Source of the DNA: Planctomycetota bacterium
GTDB lineage: Bacteria > Planctomycetota > UBA1135 > GCA-002686595
Assembly: GCA_016795325.1 (NCBI GenBank)
Contig: JAEUHY010000024.1
Coordinates: forward strand, 62,001 to 126,000
Direction of reading: 5' to 3'
DNA length: 64,000 nt
The stretch's first letter is position 1. The number at the start of each line of letters is the position of its first letter. The notes beneath the pieces were generated by a model that made no database searches, had not been told where the DNA came from, and was given only the letters and a program-made list of their open reading frames with translations. This document shows, piece after piece, positions 1 through 9,115 of the stretch. The position numbers were made by a program, and so were the translations under genes.

Positions 1-133
1 CTGCACCGATGCGCGCCGCCTGGGTTCCGCCCTGCGCTAGAGGCTAGGGGCGCCGCGCGGAGGTGTGGGTCAGCACCAAATCGCAGGCGGCGACGGCGCT
101 GGGCGTAGACGGGGCGACCCTACAATCGCGCCC
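1..133. other. Leader region at window edge
   Basis: No gene is supported in this edge segment. It ends in the candidate promoter of the TPR gene that starts at 134. An upstream gene could end before base 1. Confidence 0.4.
121..126 (+). promoter_or_regulatory. -10-like hexamer of a probable leaderless promoter
   Basis: TACAAT ends 7 nt before the ATG at 134 and no Shine-Dalgarno sequence lies between. Transcription would start at or next to the ATG. The same arrangement recurs at seven other genes in this window. No convincing -35 is visible. Confidence 0.5.
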
Positions 134-1093
134 ATGCCCCTCCGCAGCCTGCTCGTGTATTTGGCGTGCGTCGCCGCGCTCCCTGCGCCGGCGTCGGCGA
201 TCGCCCGCGCGCCCCAAGCGCAAGCCCCCAAACCGCGTGTCGACACCCGCGCCCAGGCCGACGCCCTGCTCGCGGCGCGCCGTTTCGCCGAAGCCGAGGC
301 CGCTTACGTCGAGCACCTGCGGCGCGCGCCCAACGACGGCGAAGCGTGGAACCAACTCGGCGTGTGCCAGTTCTCGCGCCGCAGTTACCTCGCCGCCGCC
401 GAGTCCTTCGCCAAGGCGGACGGCCTGGGGCTGAAGTCCGCCGATCTGCTCAACAACCTCGGCGCCGCGCAGTTCTTGAGCGAACGCACGGCGCAGGCGC
501 GCACGACCTTCGAGCGCAGCCTTGCCGCGGCGCCGGGCAACTCGCGCGCGCACCTGTTCCTCGCGCGCATCGCCGTGCGCGACAACGACGCGGCGCGCGC
601 GGAGAGCCAGTTCAAGCTCGCGGTGGCCGGCGACGCACCCGACCCGGCTGCGCTGTACCACTTCGGCGCGTTCCTGCTGCAGGAGCGGCGCCTCGAAGAA
701 GCCAAGGCGCAGCTGGAGCGCGCCGTGGGTTCCGACGCGACCTACGCATCGGCGCACCACTCGCTGGGCCTGGTGCTGCGGCGCATGGGCGACAGCGCGG
801 GCGCAGCGCGGCACCTCGCGCGCTTTCGCGAGCTGACCGAACTCGAGGTCGGCACCGAGCGCCAGATGATGCGCGTCTCCGCGTCGCTGAAGGCCTGCTA
901 CAAGGAAATCGAGAACGGCAATCTCGAGGCGGCGCTCACGCTCGCGCTCGAAGCCGCCGACGAGGGCCCGCAGTTTCCGGTCGTGCACCAGACCGTGGCC
1001 GATGTGTACCGACGCATGGGCCGCACGGCGGAAGCCGAGGTCGCCGCGCGCAAGGCGAAGGAACTCACGCAGTCGCAGGGAGGCGCGAAGTGA
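134..1093 (+). CDS. Secreted TPR-repeat protein
   Basis: A 319-residue protein with an N-terminal signal peptide (hydrophobic LLVYLACVAALPAPASA in the first 25 residues), so probably periplasmic. The rest is tandem 34-residue tetratricopeptide repeats, recognisable from patterns such as GEAWNQLGVCQF and ASAHHSLGLVLRRMGD. TPRs mediate protein-protein contacts; no catalytic motif is visible. The ATG at 134 is preferred over an in-frame codon at 65 because the signal peptide begins there and TACAAT sits 7 nt upstream. The stop codon overlaps the GTG of the CRTAC1-like gene (GTGA), so the two are translationally coupled. TPR plus CRTAC1-like pairs are common in planctomycetes and acidobacteria, but the specific role is unknown. 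Confidence 0.85.
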   Translation: MPLRSLLVYLACVAALPAPASAIARAPQAQAPKPRVDTRAQADALLAARRFAEAEAAYVEHLRRAPNDGEAWNQLGVCQFSRRSYLAAAESFAKADGLGLKSADLLNNLGAAQFLSERTAQARTTFERSLAAAPGNSRAHLFLARIAVRDNDAARAESQFKLAVAGDAPDPAALYHFGAFLLQERRLEEAKAQLERAVGSDATYASAHHSLGLVLRRMGDSAGAARHLARFRELTELEVGTERQMMRVSASLKACYKEIENGNLEAALTLALEAADEGPQFPVVHQTVADVYRRMGRTAEAEVAARKAKELTQSQGGAK

Positions 1094-2859
1094 AGCGCTC
1101 GAGCTTGAACCTGTTGCTGCTGAGCGTGGGCGTCGCCGCGGCGGCGTGCAGCGACGCGCCCAAGAAGCCCGCTGACCCCGCGCAGAGTTCGGCGCCGTCG
1201 AACGCAAGTCCGAGCCCGAGCGCTGCGACGCCGGCCGCGAGCGAAGCGAGCAAACCCGTTGCTCCCTTCGTCACCTTGCGCGAGCGCAGCGCCGCCGCGG
1301 GCGTGAACTTCCAGCACCGCAGCGGCGCGCGCGGCAAACGCGTGATGATCGAGCAACTCGGCGGCGGCGTTGCCGTGTTCGACTACGACGGCGACGGCCG
1401 CCAGGACCTGTACTTCATCGACAGCGGCGAGGTGCCGGCCAAGACGAGCGAGCAGGCGCCGGGCGGCAACAAGCTGCTGCGCAACCTCGGCGGCTGGCGC
1501 TTCGAAGACGTCACCGAGAAGGCCGGCGCCGCGGGCCGCGGCTACATGATGGGCGCGGTCGTCGGCGACTACGACAACGACGGCGACAGCGACGTCTACA
1601 TCACGGCGTACGGCTCGAACACGCTGCTGCAGAACCAAGGGGACGGAACCTTCCGCGACGTCACGGCGCAGGCCGGTTGCGACGACCAGCGCTGGTCGAG
1701 CGGCGCGGCCTTCGTGGACTTCGACCGCGACGGCAAGCTCGACCTGTTCGTGCAGAACTACGTGGATTTTCGCGTGGAGAACCACCGTCCGCACCAGACC
1801 AGCGGCTTCGACTCGTACGCGCCGCCCGACCTGTTCGACCCCGTGAGCTGCTCGCTGTTCCGCAACAAGGGCGACGGCACGTTCGAGAACGCCTCGGCGC
1901 GCACGGGCATCGCGCAGCACCGCGCCAAGGGCCTGGGGGTGCTCACCGGCGACTTCGACGACGACGGCTCGAGCGAGATCTACTGCGCCAACGACTCCAC
2001 GCCCAACTTCCTGTTCCACCTCGTCGACGGACAACGTTTCGACGAGCTCGGTCTGCAGTCAGGCGCGGGCTACGGCAGCGACGGGCTGGAGGAAGCCGGC
2101 ATGGGCGTCGACGCGGGCGACCTCGACGGCAACGGGAAGCTCGACATCATCGTCACCAACTTCCACAAGGAGCCCAACTCGATCTACCGCAACGAGGGCG
2201 GGCTCGACTTCACCGAGATCAGCGAGCGCACCGGAACCGCGAGCGCCGCGCGGCGCATGCTCGGCTTCGGCGTGCGGCTGGTCGACCTCGACCACGACGG
2301 CCTGCTCGACATGGTCGTCAACAACGGCCACGTGTACGACAACGCGCCGCAGATCGACGCCCCGGCGACCTGGGCGCAGCCGGCGCTGCTGTTCCGCGGC
2401 CTGGGCGGCGCGCGCTTCGAAGATGTCTTCGCCGGACAAACGGCCGAGTTCCGCCGGCCGCGCGTGGGCCGCGGCCTCGCCGCGGGCGACCTCGACGACG
2501 ACGGCGACCAGGACCTGGTGTTCATGACGCTCGGCGGGCGCGCTGAAGTGTTCGAGAACGAGGGCGGAGAGAAGCGCGCCTGGCTGACGGTGCGTTGCGT
2601 GGGAACCCAACGCGACTCGACCGCGATCGGCGCGCGCGTGGAAGTGCTCGCCGGCGGCGTCAAGCGCCTCAACGACGTGCGCAGCGGCGGCAGCTACCTG
2701 TCGCAGTCCGACCTGCGCGTGCACTTCGGCCTGGGCGAGCTCGAGCGCGTCGAGCGCGTGAGCGTGCGCTGGCCCGACGGCGTCGTGGAGGAGGCGCTCG
2801 ACGTGCCCACCCGCCAGCACCTGGTGTTCGTCGAAGGCGCCGGCCTCAAGCGCGACTGA
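1090..2859 (+). CDS. CRTAC1-like FG-GAP/VCBS lipoprotein with ASPIC/UnbV domain
   Basis: A 589-residue protein starting at a GTG that overlaps the previous stop codon. The N-terminus is a lipoprotein signal (LLLLSVGVAAAAC, Cys about residue 19), followed by a Ser/Pro/Ala-rich linker to about residue 55. Next come several FG-GAP/VCBS blades carrying Ca-binding D-x-D-x-D-G motifs (DYDGDGRQD, DYDNDGDSD, DFDRDGKLD, DLDGNGKLD, DLDHDGLLD, DLDDDGDQD), predicted to form an integrin-like beta-propeller. The C-terminal ~80 residues (GARVEVLAGG, SVRWPDG) are an ASPIC/UnbV domain. It should be a surface or periplasmic binding protein; the ligand is unknown. It is coupled to the preceding secreted TPR gene. 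Confidence 0.9.
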   Translation: MKRSSLNLLLLSVGVAAAACSDAPKKPADPAQSSAPSNASPSPSAATPAASEASKPVAPFVTLRERSAAAGVNFQHRSGARGKRVMIEQLGGGVAVFDYDGDGRQDLYFIDSGEVPAKTSEQAPGGNKLLRNLGGWRFEDVTEKAGAAGRGYMMGAVVGDYDNDGDSDVYITAYGSNTLLQNQGDGTFRDVTAQAGCDDQRWSSGAAFVDFDRDGKLDLFVQNYVDFRVENHRPHQTSGFDSYAPPDLFDPVSCSLFRNKGDGTFENASARTGIAQHRAKGLGVLTGDFDDDGSSEIYCANDSTPNFLFHLVDGQRFDELGLQSGAGYGSDGLEEAGMGVDAGDLDGNGKLDIIVTNFHKEPNSIYRNEGGLDFTEISERTGTASAARRMLGFGVRLVDLDHDGLLDMVVNNGHVYDNAPQIDAPATWAQPALLFRGLGGARFEDVFAGQTAEFRRPRVGRGLAAGDLDDDGDQDLVFMTLGGRAEVFENEGGEKRAWLTVRCVGTQRDSTAIGARVEVLAGGVKRLNDVRSGGSYLSQSDLRVHFGLGELERVERVSVRWPDGVVEEALDVPTRQHLVFVEGAGLKRD

Positions 2860-2898
2860 TTCGCGAAATTCCCGTGGGATCGGCCGCGCCGAGGTGTC

Positions 2899-3396
2899 AT
2901 GGCGCCCGTGGACGACCACGAGTCGACGTTGCGGCTGTTCCGCGAGACGCTGCCGGAGCTCTACGCCTTCGTGGCGCGGCGCTGCGGCGGCGACCGCAGC
3001 CTCGCCGAGGACGTCACGCAGGAAGCGTGGCTGCGGGCGATCGAAGCGTGGCGCCGGAACGGGCCGCCGCGCGAACCCGTGGCGTGGCTCAAGACGACGG
3101 CGGCGAACCTGCTGCGCAACGAGCTGCGCGCGAGCGCGAGGCGTGAACGATCGAGCGCCGAGGCGCCGGACGCGCTCGCCGCGCCCGCGGAAGTTGAACG
3201 CGACGACGAGGTCCTGCGTCAGGGACTCGAGCGTCTGCCGCACGACGACGCGCGGCTGATCGAGCAGTTCCACGTCCACGGGGCGAGCACGCGCGACCTG
3301 GCGCGCGAACGCGGCGCGAGCGAGCGCGCCATCGAAGGCCGTCTGCGCCGCGCGCGGCGGAAGCTGAGGGAATTCTTGGAGAGGAGACTGCGATGA
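2899..3396 (+). CDS. ECF-type RNA polymerase sigma factor
   Basis: A 165-residue protein with sigma region 2 (residues about 12-75; DVTQEAWLRAIEAW resembles the DVxQExFLxA signature) and region 4 (about 105-160; LPHDDARLIEQFHVHGASTRDLARERGASERAIEGRLRRARRKL in outline, a helix-turn-helix). The small size and lack of regions 1 and 3 place it in the extracytoplasmic-function group, which redirects RNA polymerase in response to envelope signals. The stop overlaps the ATG of the next gene (ATGA), a membrane protein that is the obvious candidate partner or anti-sigma factor. The promoter set it recognises cannot be read from the sequence. Confidence 0.9.
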   Translation: MAPVDDHESTLRLFRETLPELYAFVARRCGGDRSLAEDVTQEAWLRAIEAWRRNGPPREPVAWLKTTAANLLRNELRASARRERSSAEAPDALAAPAEVERDDEVLRQGLERLPHDDARLIEQFHVHGASTRDLARERGASERAIEGRLRRARRKLREFLERRLR

Positions 3397-4361
3397 CTGC
3401 ACGAGCGTTGCCGCACGACGAACAGCCCGACCCGCGTTTCGCCGCGCAGCTGGAGTGGGAGCTCGAGCGCGCGCTGCGGCGCGAGGCGCGCTTTGCACGT
3501 CCCGCGCGGGAAGCCGGAGCGCGACGACCCAGCCCCGCGCTGCTCGCGCTGGGCTTCGTGGCTGCGCTCGCGCTGGGCGGCGGCGGAGCGTGGGCGGCGC
3601 AGAACGTGCTGCGTTCGCGCGGAGCGCAAGCGCTCGTGGCGCAGCAGAGCGTGCGCGTCGAACTCGCCGCGCGGCACGAACGCCGCGCGCGAAGCGAGCT
3701 GGAGCGCGCGCAGGTCGAACACGCCGCCGGCCGCGCTCCCGCGACGAAGGTGCTCGCGTCGCGCGCCGAACTGGCGCTGGCGAGCGAACAACTCGAGCTG
3801 GGCCGCATCGACCGGTTTGAAGTCGAGGCCACCTCGCGCCCGGCGCAGCACGCGCTCAGCGCTGCGCTGGTCACGACGCCGGCGGGCGCGCGCGATCTGG
3901 TGCGCGAGCGCTTGGAGGTCGAGGGCGTCTCGCTCACCGAGCAACTGGCGGTCGCGCGCGAGCTCGCGGAACGCGCCAACGTCCAAGCGAGTGCAGGCGT
4001 CGCGACGCAGGCCGACGCGCGCCGATGGCAGCTCGGCGTGGACAGGCTCACGCTGCGCGCCGAACTCGCGCGCCGCCGGCGCGAGTTGCGCGCGGACTTC
4101 GTCGCCGCACGCACGAGCGCCGCCCGCTGCGAACTGCTCGACCTGCAAGCGCAGGCGCAGACGCGGCGCGACCTGGCGCAGCTCGAGCTCCAGGGCGCGC
4201 GAGAAGCGCACGAGCGGCTCCAGCTGCTCGTGCAGAACGGGCTCGTGAGCGCGCGCGAGTTCGAACAGGCGGAACTGGCGCTCGCGACGCACGCGGCGGA
4301 GCTGGAGAGCGCGAACTCGGAGCTCGAGTGGCTCGCCGAGGAGCTCGTCCGCGCTCGCTAA
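3393..4361 (+). CDS. Membrane-anchored coiled-coil protein, candidate anti-sigma factor
   Basis: A 322-residue protein with a cytoplasmic N-terminus of about 50 residues, one transmembrane helix (about 50-68, ALLALGFVAALALGGG) and a long Ala/Arg/Glu/Leu-rich extracytoplasmic region predicted as alpha-helical coiled coil. Short repeated blocks (LARRRRELRADF, LQLLVQNGLVSAREFEQAELAL) recall the helical hairpins of TolC or membrane-fusion proteins. The start overlaps the ECF sigma stop (ATGA), and the layout (short cytoplasmic head, one TM, large outer domain) is that of many anti-sigma factors. No zinc-binding H-x3-C-x2-C anti-sigma motif is present, so the role is inferred from position and topology only. 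Confidence 0.65.
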   Translation: MTARALPHDEQPDPRFAAQLEWELERALRREARFARPAREAGARRPSPALLALGFVAALALGGGGAWAAQNVLRSRGAQALVAQQSVRVELAARHERRARSELERAQVEHAAGRAPATKVLASRAELALASEQLELGRIDRFEVEATSRPAQHALSAALVTTPAGARDLVRERLEVEGVSLTEQLAVARELAERANVQASAGVATQADARRWQLGVDRLTLRAELARRRRELRADFVAARTSAARCELLDLQAQAQTRRDLAQLELQGAREAHERLQLLVQNGLVSAREFEQAELALATHAAELESANSELEWLAEELVRAR

Positions 4362-4407
4362 CTTTCGCCGGGAGTTTCCGCTGAGGCCGCCGCTCGAGCG
4401 CGCGGCG

Positions 4408-4434
4408 TGACTACAGCGGCCTGACTACAGCGGC
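4408..4434. repeat. 14-bp tandem duplication at a gene end
   Basis: TGACTACAGCGGC occurs twice, separated by one C (4408-4420 and 4422-4434). It lies at the 3' end of the minus-strand gene, whose stop codon (CTA at 4425-4427) is inside the second copy; the first copy supplies another TAG in a different frame. This looks like a recent slippage duplication. Confidence 0.75.
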
Positions 4435-5894
4435 GTCGAACCCGTCGGCGGCGGCGCGTCCGAGCGCCAGAAGAACAGCAGCGGATAACTGCCGGGAATC
4501 TCGATGCGCATCGGCGTCCAGTCGCTCTGGAAGCGCGGATGTTCGACTAGCGTGCGCTCCCAGTGGCTCGCCCGCAGTTCGTTCGCGTGCAGCCAGCCGT
4601 TGCCGATGATGATCATCTCGGGCCGCTGCGCGAGCACCCACTCCGCGTCGTAGCGCTGGTGGCCCTTGAGCTTCACGCCCAGATCCGGCGGGGCCTCGAG
4701 AATCGCCGTGTTGGTCAGGCCGAGCATGTCGACCAGCGGCAGACGCGAAACCCAGCCGAAAGCGCCGATCGGCGCGAGCGCAACCTTGGTGTGCGGCGGC
4801 ACGGCGCGTACGACCGTCTCCCCCATCAGCTTCCAGCGCGGCTCCGAATCGCTGTGGTCGGCGTAGAACTCCGCGCGCCGCGTCTGTTGCAACTGGAGCA
4901 GTCCCGCGCCCGCCGCGAAGCCCAGCACGCCGAGTACGGTGCGCGAGCCGATCAGCGAGCGCGCCCCTTCGAACGCGAGCCACGCGCCGAGCGGCAACGC
5001 GGGCACGAAGAAGCGCGCGAAGGGCAGGAAGTCGCCGCCGACGTAGACCACGTACGCGACGTGCGCGAGGAAGCCGAGCGCGACGGCGCGCACCTGTCCG
5101 AGGCGTCCCTCGGCGGAGGCGGCGACGGCGGCGAGCACGATCAACACGCCGATGCCGCATTCGCTGTTCGATTGCGCGAGGTACTCGAGCCCCAGACGCA
5201 GGTCGTCGGCGAAGGCGAGCTTCTTGACCGAGTACGTGACCGGCGTCCAGCGTCCGAAGTACGCGAGGCGGAAGATCTGCCACGCCGCGAGCGGCACGAG
5301 GCTCGTCAGCGCGGTCGGAAGGAACCCGCGGCGGCGCTCGAAGACCAGGAACGGCAACGCGAAGAGCACCGCTTCGTTGCGCACGAAGGCGGCGAGGCCC
5401 AACACGAGCGCAGCGGCGAACGCGGGTTTCTCGCGGGCGATGGCGCGCTCCCACAGCAGCGCCCACAGCGCGAGCAAGGCCGCGAGGACGACGGTTCCAA
5501 GGCCGATGATCGCGTGCCAGCCGATCGCCGGCGTCGCGGCGACGAGCCAGGCGGGACCGGCGCTCCACGACTGCGGATGGCGTCGGCGCCAGAGCTCGCC
5601 CACGCACCACGCGGCCAGGCCGCTGGCGAGGATCGACACGACGACGCTGAAGCGTTCGGGGTCGAGCCCGCAGCGCAGCGCAGCGGCGACGAGCAACATC
5701 CAACCCGGCGCGGAGAAGCCCTCGACGCGCTCGCCGAGGTTGAACACCAGGCCCGCGCCTTCGATCAGGTTGCGCGCGTAGCGGTAGGTGATGAAGTCGT
5801 CGTCGCACGGACCGTGGCCGACAAAGCTCGCAGCGTGCGCCGCCGCGGCTAGTGCGGCGAGCCACGGAACGGCGCTGCGGAACTTGGGTGACAT
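4425..5894 (-). CDS. Polytopic membrane protein, GT-C glycosyltransferase-like
   Basis: A 489-residue protein with roughly ten hydrophobic segments. The N-terminal loop contains GPCDDDFITYRYARN, then EGAGLVFN and ERVEGFSAPGW. A later loop has GGDFLPFARFFVPALPLG. This combination (acidic DD near the first TM, VEGxS, and GGDxxPxxRFFVP) is characteristic of a family of bacterial GT-C-fold proteins related to polyprenyl-phosphate sugar transferases, in which the acidic residues act in catalysis. Donor and acceptor are unknown. The ATG at 5894 (MSPKFRSAV) is chosen because the first TM follows directly; a start at 5948 would add 18 residues. It lies downstream of, and co-oriented with, an SGNH hydrolase. 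Confidence 0.7.
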   Translation of the reverse strand: MSPKFRSAVPWLAALAAAAHAASFVGHGPCDDDFITYRYARNLIEGAGLVFNLGERVEGFSAPGWMLLVAAALRCGLDPERFSVVVSILASGLAAWCVGELWRRRHPQSWSAGPAWLVAATPAIGWHAIIGLGTVVLAALLALWALLWERAIAREKPAFAAALVLGLAAFVRNEAVLFALPFLVFERRRGFLPTALTSLVPLAAWQIFRLAYFGRWTPVTYSVKKLAFADDLRLGLEYLAQSNSECGIGVLIVLAAVAASAEGRLGQVRAVALGFLAHVAYVVYVGGDFLPFARFFVPALPLGAWLAFEGARSLIGSRTVLGVLGFAAGAGLLQLQQTRRAEFYADHSDSEPRWKLMGETVVRAVPPHTKVALAPIGAFGWVSRLPLVDMLGLTNTAILEAPPDLGVKLKGHQRYDAEWVLAQRPEMIIIGNGWLHANELRASHWERTLVEHPRFQSDWTPMRIEIPGSYPLLFFWRSDAPPPTGSTPL

Positions 5895-6029
5895 GCGCGA
5901 GCTATGCGTAGCCTGGAAGTCGAGCGTGCGCCACGGCGAACGGGGCAATTCGGGCCATGGCGCAGGCGTCGCGCGCGACGCCGCACGGCGTCGAACAGGC
6001 GCGCGACGAGAAAGCGAAGGGCGACATGC

Positions 6030-7244
6030 CTAGCGCAGCAACCCGCGCTCGCTCACGAGTGCGTTGAAGGCTCGCGCGACGGCCGCACGCCCGGCCTCGG
6101 TGAAGTGGATCCCGTCCTCGAGGAACAGCGTGGCGCGCTCGGGCAGCGCAGCGAAGTCGCGCTCGAGGTCGAGCAGCGGCGCTTCCTGCCGCTGAGCCAC
6201 CTCGCGCAGCGCAGCGTTGTAACGCGCGTGCTCCGCGACGACGGCTTGCGCGTCGCGCTGGAAGTGGTGCTTGAGCAGGTACTCGGGCACGCGCACGTCG
6301 TGCAGCGAAGGAGCGCTGACGAGCACGACTTTCGCGCCGCACTCGCGCGCCAGAGTGACGAGCGCCACGAGGTTTGCTTCGTACTCCTCGAGCGGCACGC
6401 GGTTGGTGTCCGACAGCAAGCGCGCCTCGCCGTCGAGCAGGCCCGCGCCGACCGCGAGCTTGCGCACGCCCTGCAACAACGCGCTCGCGCGGTACAGGCG
6501 TTCGAAGACGAGCGCCGGGCCTTTCTGGGCGTCCGGCGCGCCGCGTGCGAGCCAGTGGTCGTTCCAGCCGTAGTACAACGCGACCAGGTCGGGCTCGAGC
6601 TCGCGCAACCAGCGCTGTGCGACGCGCCGACCCTGCAACGTCGTGTAGCCCGACATGGCGAGGTTCACGCACTCGACCGGCGCGCGGAGCTGCGTCGAGA
6701 GCTCCCGCGCGGCGAGCTCGGGCCAGGCGAAGGGATGGTGCTGCTGCGAGCACGAGTCGCCGAGCATCACGAAGCGACGCACTCCCGCGGGTTTGGGACG
6801 CGCCGGTTCCGGGCCGAAGAAGCCCATGCTATTGGCCATGGGCTCGGAGCTCGGCAGCTTCCAGAACAGCTCGTCGTCGAGCTCGAGCCGCCAGAAATCC
6901 TCCGGATGCGGGTAGCCGAACTGGATGCCAGAGATGTGCACGAAGCCGGCGCTGCGCAGCCCGAGCTCGGGCGCGACCAGCAGCGCGTGCAAGGTCGCCA
7001 GGGCGAGCAGCGGACCGTTGGTGAGCTGCGCTCGCTCGCGCGCCGCGGCCCAGGCTGCGCCGCCGATCGCGCACAGCGCAAAAAGCGCCGCGAGCACCCA
7101 GCCGGTCGTCGCGGACTCGAGCGCCTGCGGCGCCAGCACGGCGCACAACGCGAACACGAAACCCACGTACGCCGCAGCGGGTCGCGCGCCGCCGCGCTGC
7201 GGGTCGGGCCCGTGCACGCGCTCGCCTGGAGTTGCTTGCGACAT
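6030..7244 (-). CDS. SGNH/GDSL hydrolase with N-terminal membrane segments
   Basis: A 404-residue protein. Residues about 24-110 hold two or three hydrophobic segments. The hydrolase domain follows with the block I motif LGDSC (nucleophile Ser164), SGY (block II region), YYGWNDHW (block III G-x-N-D) and DGIHFTEAG (block V, Asp377 and His380). All catalytic positions of the SGNH family are present, so esterase or acyl-removing activity is likely. Related membrane-linked SGNH proteins often act on cell-surface polysaccharides, which would fit the GT-C-like gene downstream. The substrate is not known. Confidence 0.8.
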   Translation of the reverse strand: MSQATPGERVHGPDPQRGGARPAAAYVGFVFALCAVLAPQALESATTGWVLAALFALCAIGGAAWAAARERAQLTNGPLLALATLHALLVAPELGLRSAGFVHISGIQFGYPHPEDFWRLELDDELFWKLPSSEPMANSMGFFGPEPARPKPAGVRRFVMLGDSCSQQHHPFAWPELAARELSTQLRAPVECVNLAMSGYTTLQGRRVAQRWLRELEPDLVALYYGWNDHWLARGAPDAQKGPALVFERLYRASALLQGVRKLAVGAGLLDGEARLLSDTNRVPLEEYEANLVALVTLARECGAKVVLVSAPSLHDVRVPEYLLKHHFQRDAQAVVAEHARYNAALREVAQRQEAPLLDLERDFAALPERATLFLEDGIHFTEAGRAAVARAFNALVSERGLLR

Positions 7245-7268
7245 CGCCGCCGGCCCGCGCGCTGCGCT

Positions 7269-8099
7269 CTAGCGGCGCTCGAGCGCGTCGCCGCTGCGGA
7301 GCACGTCCAGACGCACGTTGCGCGCCGAAAAAACAGGCCCGCTCTCGGGAGGCTCACGGCGCGCGGCGCGCGCGTCGAACACCACGACGGCGCCTTCGCC
7401 GACCACTTCGTAGCGCTGCGGCGTGACGATCAGCGCCGTGCGCTCGTCGATGCCAAAACCCACGTGATCGGGGTGCGTGAGCACCGCGCTCAGCAGCCGG
7501 TTGTTGCGGCGCCGCACGACGAAGTGCTGATCGACGATCGCGCCGGGAAACAGGCCCAGCCCGCTGACGATCTCGACGCTGCCCGGCGCGAGCTTCTCCG
7601 GAGCGTTCTCCGGATTGCCCGTGAGCATGTGCGGGCTCATCACCGCCGCGCCCGCGCTGGTGCCGCCGAACACCACGCCGCTGCGGTGCCGCTCGCGCAG
7701 GAAATCGAGCAGGCCCGCGTCGCCCGCTTCCTTCATGAACTGGCTCTGATCGCCGCCGCCGATCCACACCAGGTCCGCCGCAGCGATGGCCGCACGCGCC
7801 GCGGCGACGTCGCCGAACTCGACCACGCTCGACTTCGCGGCGCCCGAGTCGCGCCACATCTGGGCCGCTTCCTCGCCGCGCTTCTCCACCGAGGAGGCCT
7901 GCGGGAGCACGACCACCACCGTGGCCGGCCCCTTGGCGAGCTGCAGCGCGCGCTCGCGGATCGGCTCCACGGTTCCGCCGCCGCCGACGATCACCAGCGC
8001 GCCCGGTTGCGCGTGCTTCGCGCTCGCCGCGCAGCCCGCCAAGCCCATCGCCAAACTCGCCGTCACGCACAACGCGAGCACGTTCTTGATCCACTTCAT
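7269..8099 (-). CDS. Cyanophycinase-like peptidase S51 lipoprotein
   Basis: A 276-residue protein with a lipoprotein signal (LALCVTASLAMGLAGC; Cys about residue 23). The body matches the S51 serine peptidase/cyanophycinase fold: GALVIVGGGGTVEPI at the start, WIGGGDQSQF, and the nucleophile motif GGTSAGAAVMS with Ser148. It continues with GLGLFPGAIVDQHF and HPDHVGFGIDERTAL, all typical of cyanophycinases. The family hydrolyses beta-Asp-Arg dipeptides or related Asp-linked peptides; a periplasmic lipid-anchored form would act on imported or extracellular peptide. The ATG overlaps the stop of the acyltransferase gene upstream (ATGA). Confidence 0.85.
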   Translation of the reverse strand: MKWIKNVLALCVTASLAMGLAGCAASAKHAQPGALVIVGGGGTVEPIRERALQLAKGPATVVVVLPQASSVEKRGEEAAQMWRDSGAAKSSVVEFGDVAAARAAIAAADLVWIGGGDQSQFMKEAGDAGLLDFLRERHRSGVVFGGTSAGAAVMSPHMLTGNPENAPEKLAPGSVEIVSGLGLFPGAIVDQHFVVRRRNNRLLSAVLTHPDHVGFGIDERTALIVTPQRYEVVGEGAVVVFDARAARREPPESGPVFSARNVRLDVLRSGDALERR

Positions 8100-9115
8100 C
8101 GTGTTCTCCGATCGCCGACAGTCTGCGCGTTCACGCCCTCGCGGTAAGGGTTGCCAAGCCCCTCGGGCCGGTTGCGAAAGCGCTTGTAGCTCCAAAGGTA
8201 CTGCGTCGGGGCGCTGCGGATCAGCGCCTCGAGTTCGAGGTTGAGCGCGAGCGTGCCCTGCACGGCGTCCTCGAGTCCGATCGTGCGCTCGGGGGCGCGC
8301 ACGTGGACGCGAAAGCCGCGCGCCTGCGGCAAGCGCTCGCACCACACGAGCAACACCGGCGCGCCGCTTTTCGCCGCGAGTTTTGCGACCAACGTCGTGG
8401 TGTTGGCGGGCACGCCGAACCACGGCGCGAACACGCCCGAGCCGCGGCCGGGGTCTTGGTCGGGAAGGATGCCGATCACCTCGCGGTTGCGCAGCGCCCG
8501 CATCACCATCGTCACGCCGCCGGCGTCGTTGGGCGCGAGCTTCGCGCCCAGGCGTCCGCGCGCGGCGTTGTAGAACGACTCGATCTCGACCACCGGCGGC
8601 CGCTTGTACATCGCCGTCAGCGGCGCGAGCGAACTGAAGTACAGGCCCGCAAGTTCCCAGGCGCCGAGGTGAGGCGTGAGCAGGATCACGCCGCGGCGCT
8701 CCGCTAGCGCGCGCTCGAACAGTTCGAGTCCGCGGGTCTCGACCACGAGCGAGAGCACGCGCGGGCCCGGCCAGCACCACAGCGCGCCGAACTCCGCGAA
8801 GGTGCGCCCGGTCTCGATCAGGCTCTCGCGCGCGAGCTGGTCGCGTTGCTCGGCGGTCCACTCCGGCAGACAGGCTTCCAAGTTGGTGCCCGTCGCGCGG
8901 CGCTCGCCGCTTCCGCAGCGGTACAGCGCGCGGCCCGCCGCTCCGCCGAGCCGGTAGAGCGTCGGATAGTCGAGCTTCGCGCCGAGCCCGAGCGCGGTGC
9001 GGCCTAGCCAGGCGCGGAACGGGCGCGACCGCCCGCTGCGCTTGGGCGCGCGCGCCTTGCGGTGCTGAACCTCGAGGGACTGGGGCTCGAGCGGGCCTTC
9101 GGCGTCGGATTCCAC
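8096..9115 (-). CDS. LpxL/HtrB-like lysophospholipid acyltransferase
   Basis: About 339 residues from the GTG at 9115; the frame stays open to 9238. The acyltransferase motif H-x4-E is clear (LTPHLGAWELAG), followed by the conserved GILPDQDPG and the C-terminal WSYKRFRNRP typical of lauroyl/myristoyl transferases of lipid A synthesis. It probably acylates lipid A or a related lipid at the inner membrane. The exact start is uncertain: the N-terminal ~40 residues of the longest reading are Arg/Ser-rich and unlike the family, so 9115 is preferred. The 3' end overlaps the start of the S51 lipoprotein gene. Confidence 0.8.
   Translation of the reverse strand: MESDAEGPLEPQSLEVQHRKARAPKRSGRSRPFRAWLGRTALGLGAKLDYPTLYRLGGAAGRALYRCGSGERRATGTNLEACLPEWTAEQRDQLARESLIETGRTFAEFGALWCWPGPRVLSLVVETRGLELFERALAERRGVILLTPHLGAWELAGLYFSSLAPLTAMYKRPPVVEIESFYNAARGRLGAKLAPNDAGGVTMVMRALRNREVIGILPDQDPGRGSGVFAPWFGVPANTTTLVAKLAAKSGAPVLLVWCERLPQARGFRVHVRAPERTIGLEDAVQGTLALNLELEALIRSAPTQYLWSYKRFRNRPEGLGNPYREGVNAQTVGDRRTR

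Noticed and set aside
44..1207. Long minus-strand frame opposite the TPR gene
   Set aside because: Shadow of the GC-rich TPR gene; no family similarity and Arg/Ala/Val-rich composition.
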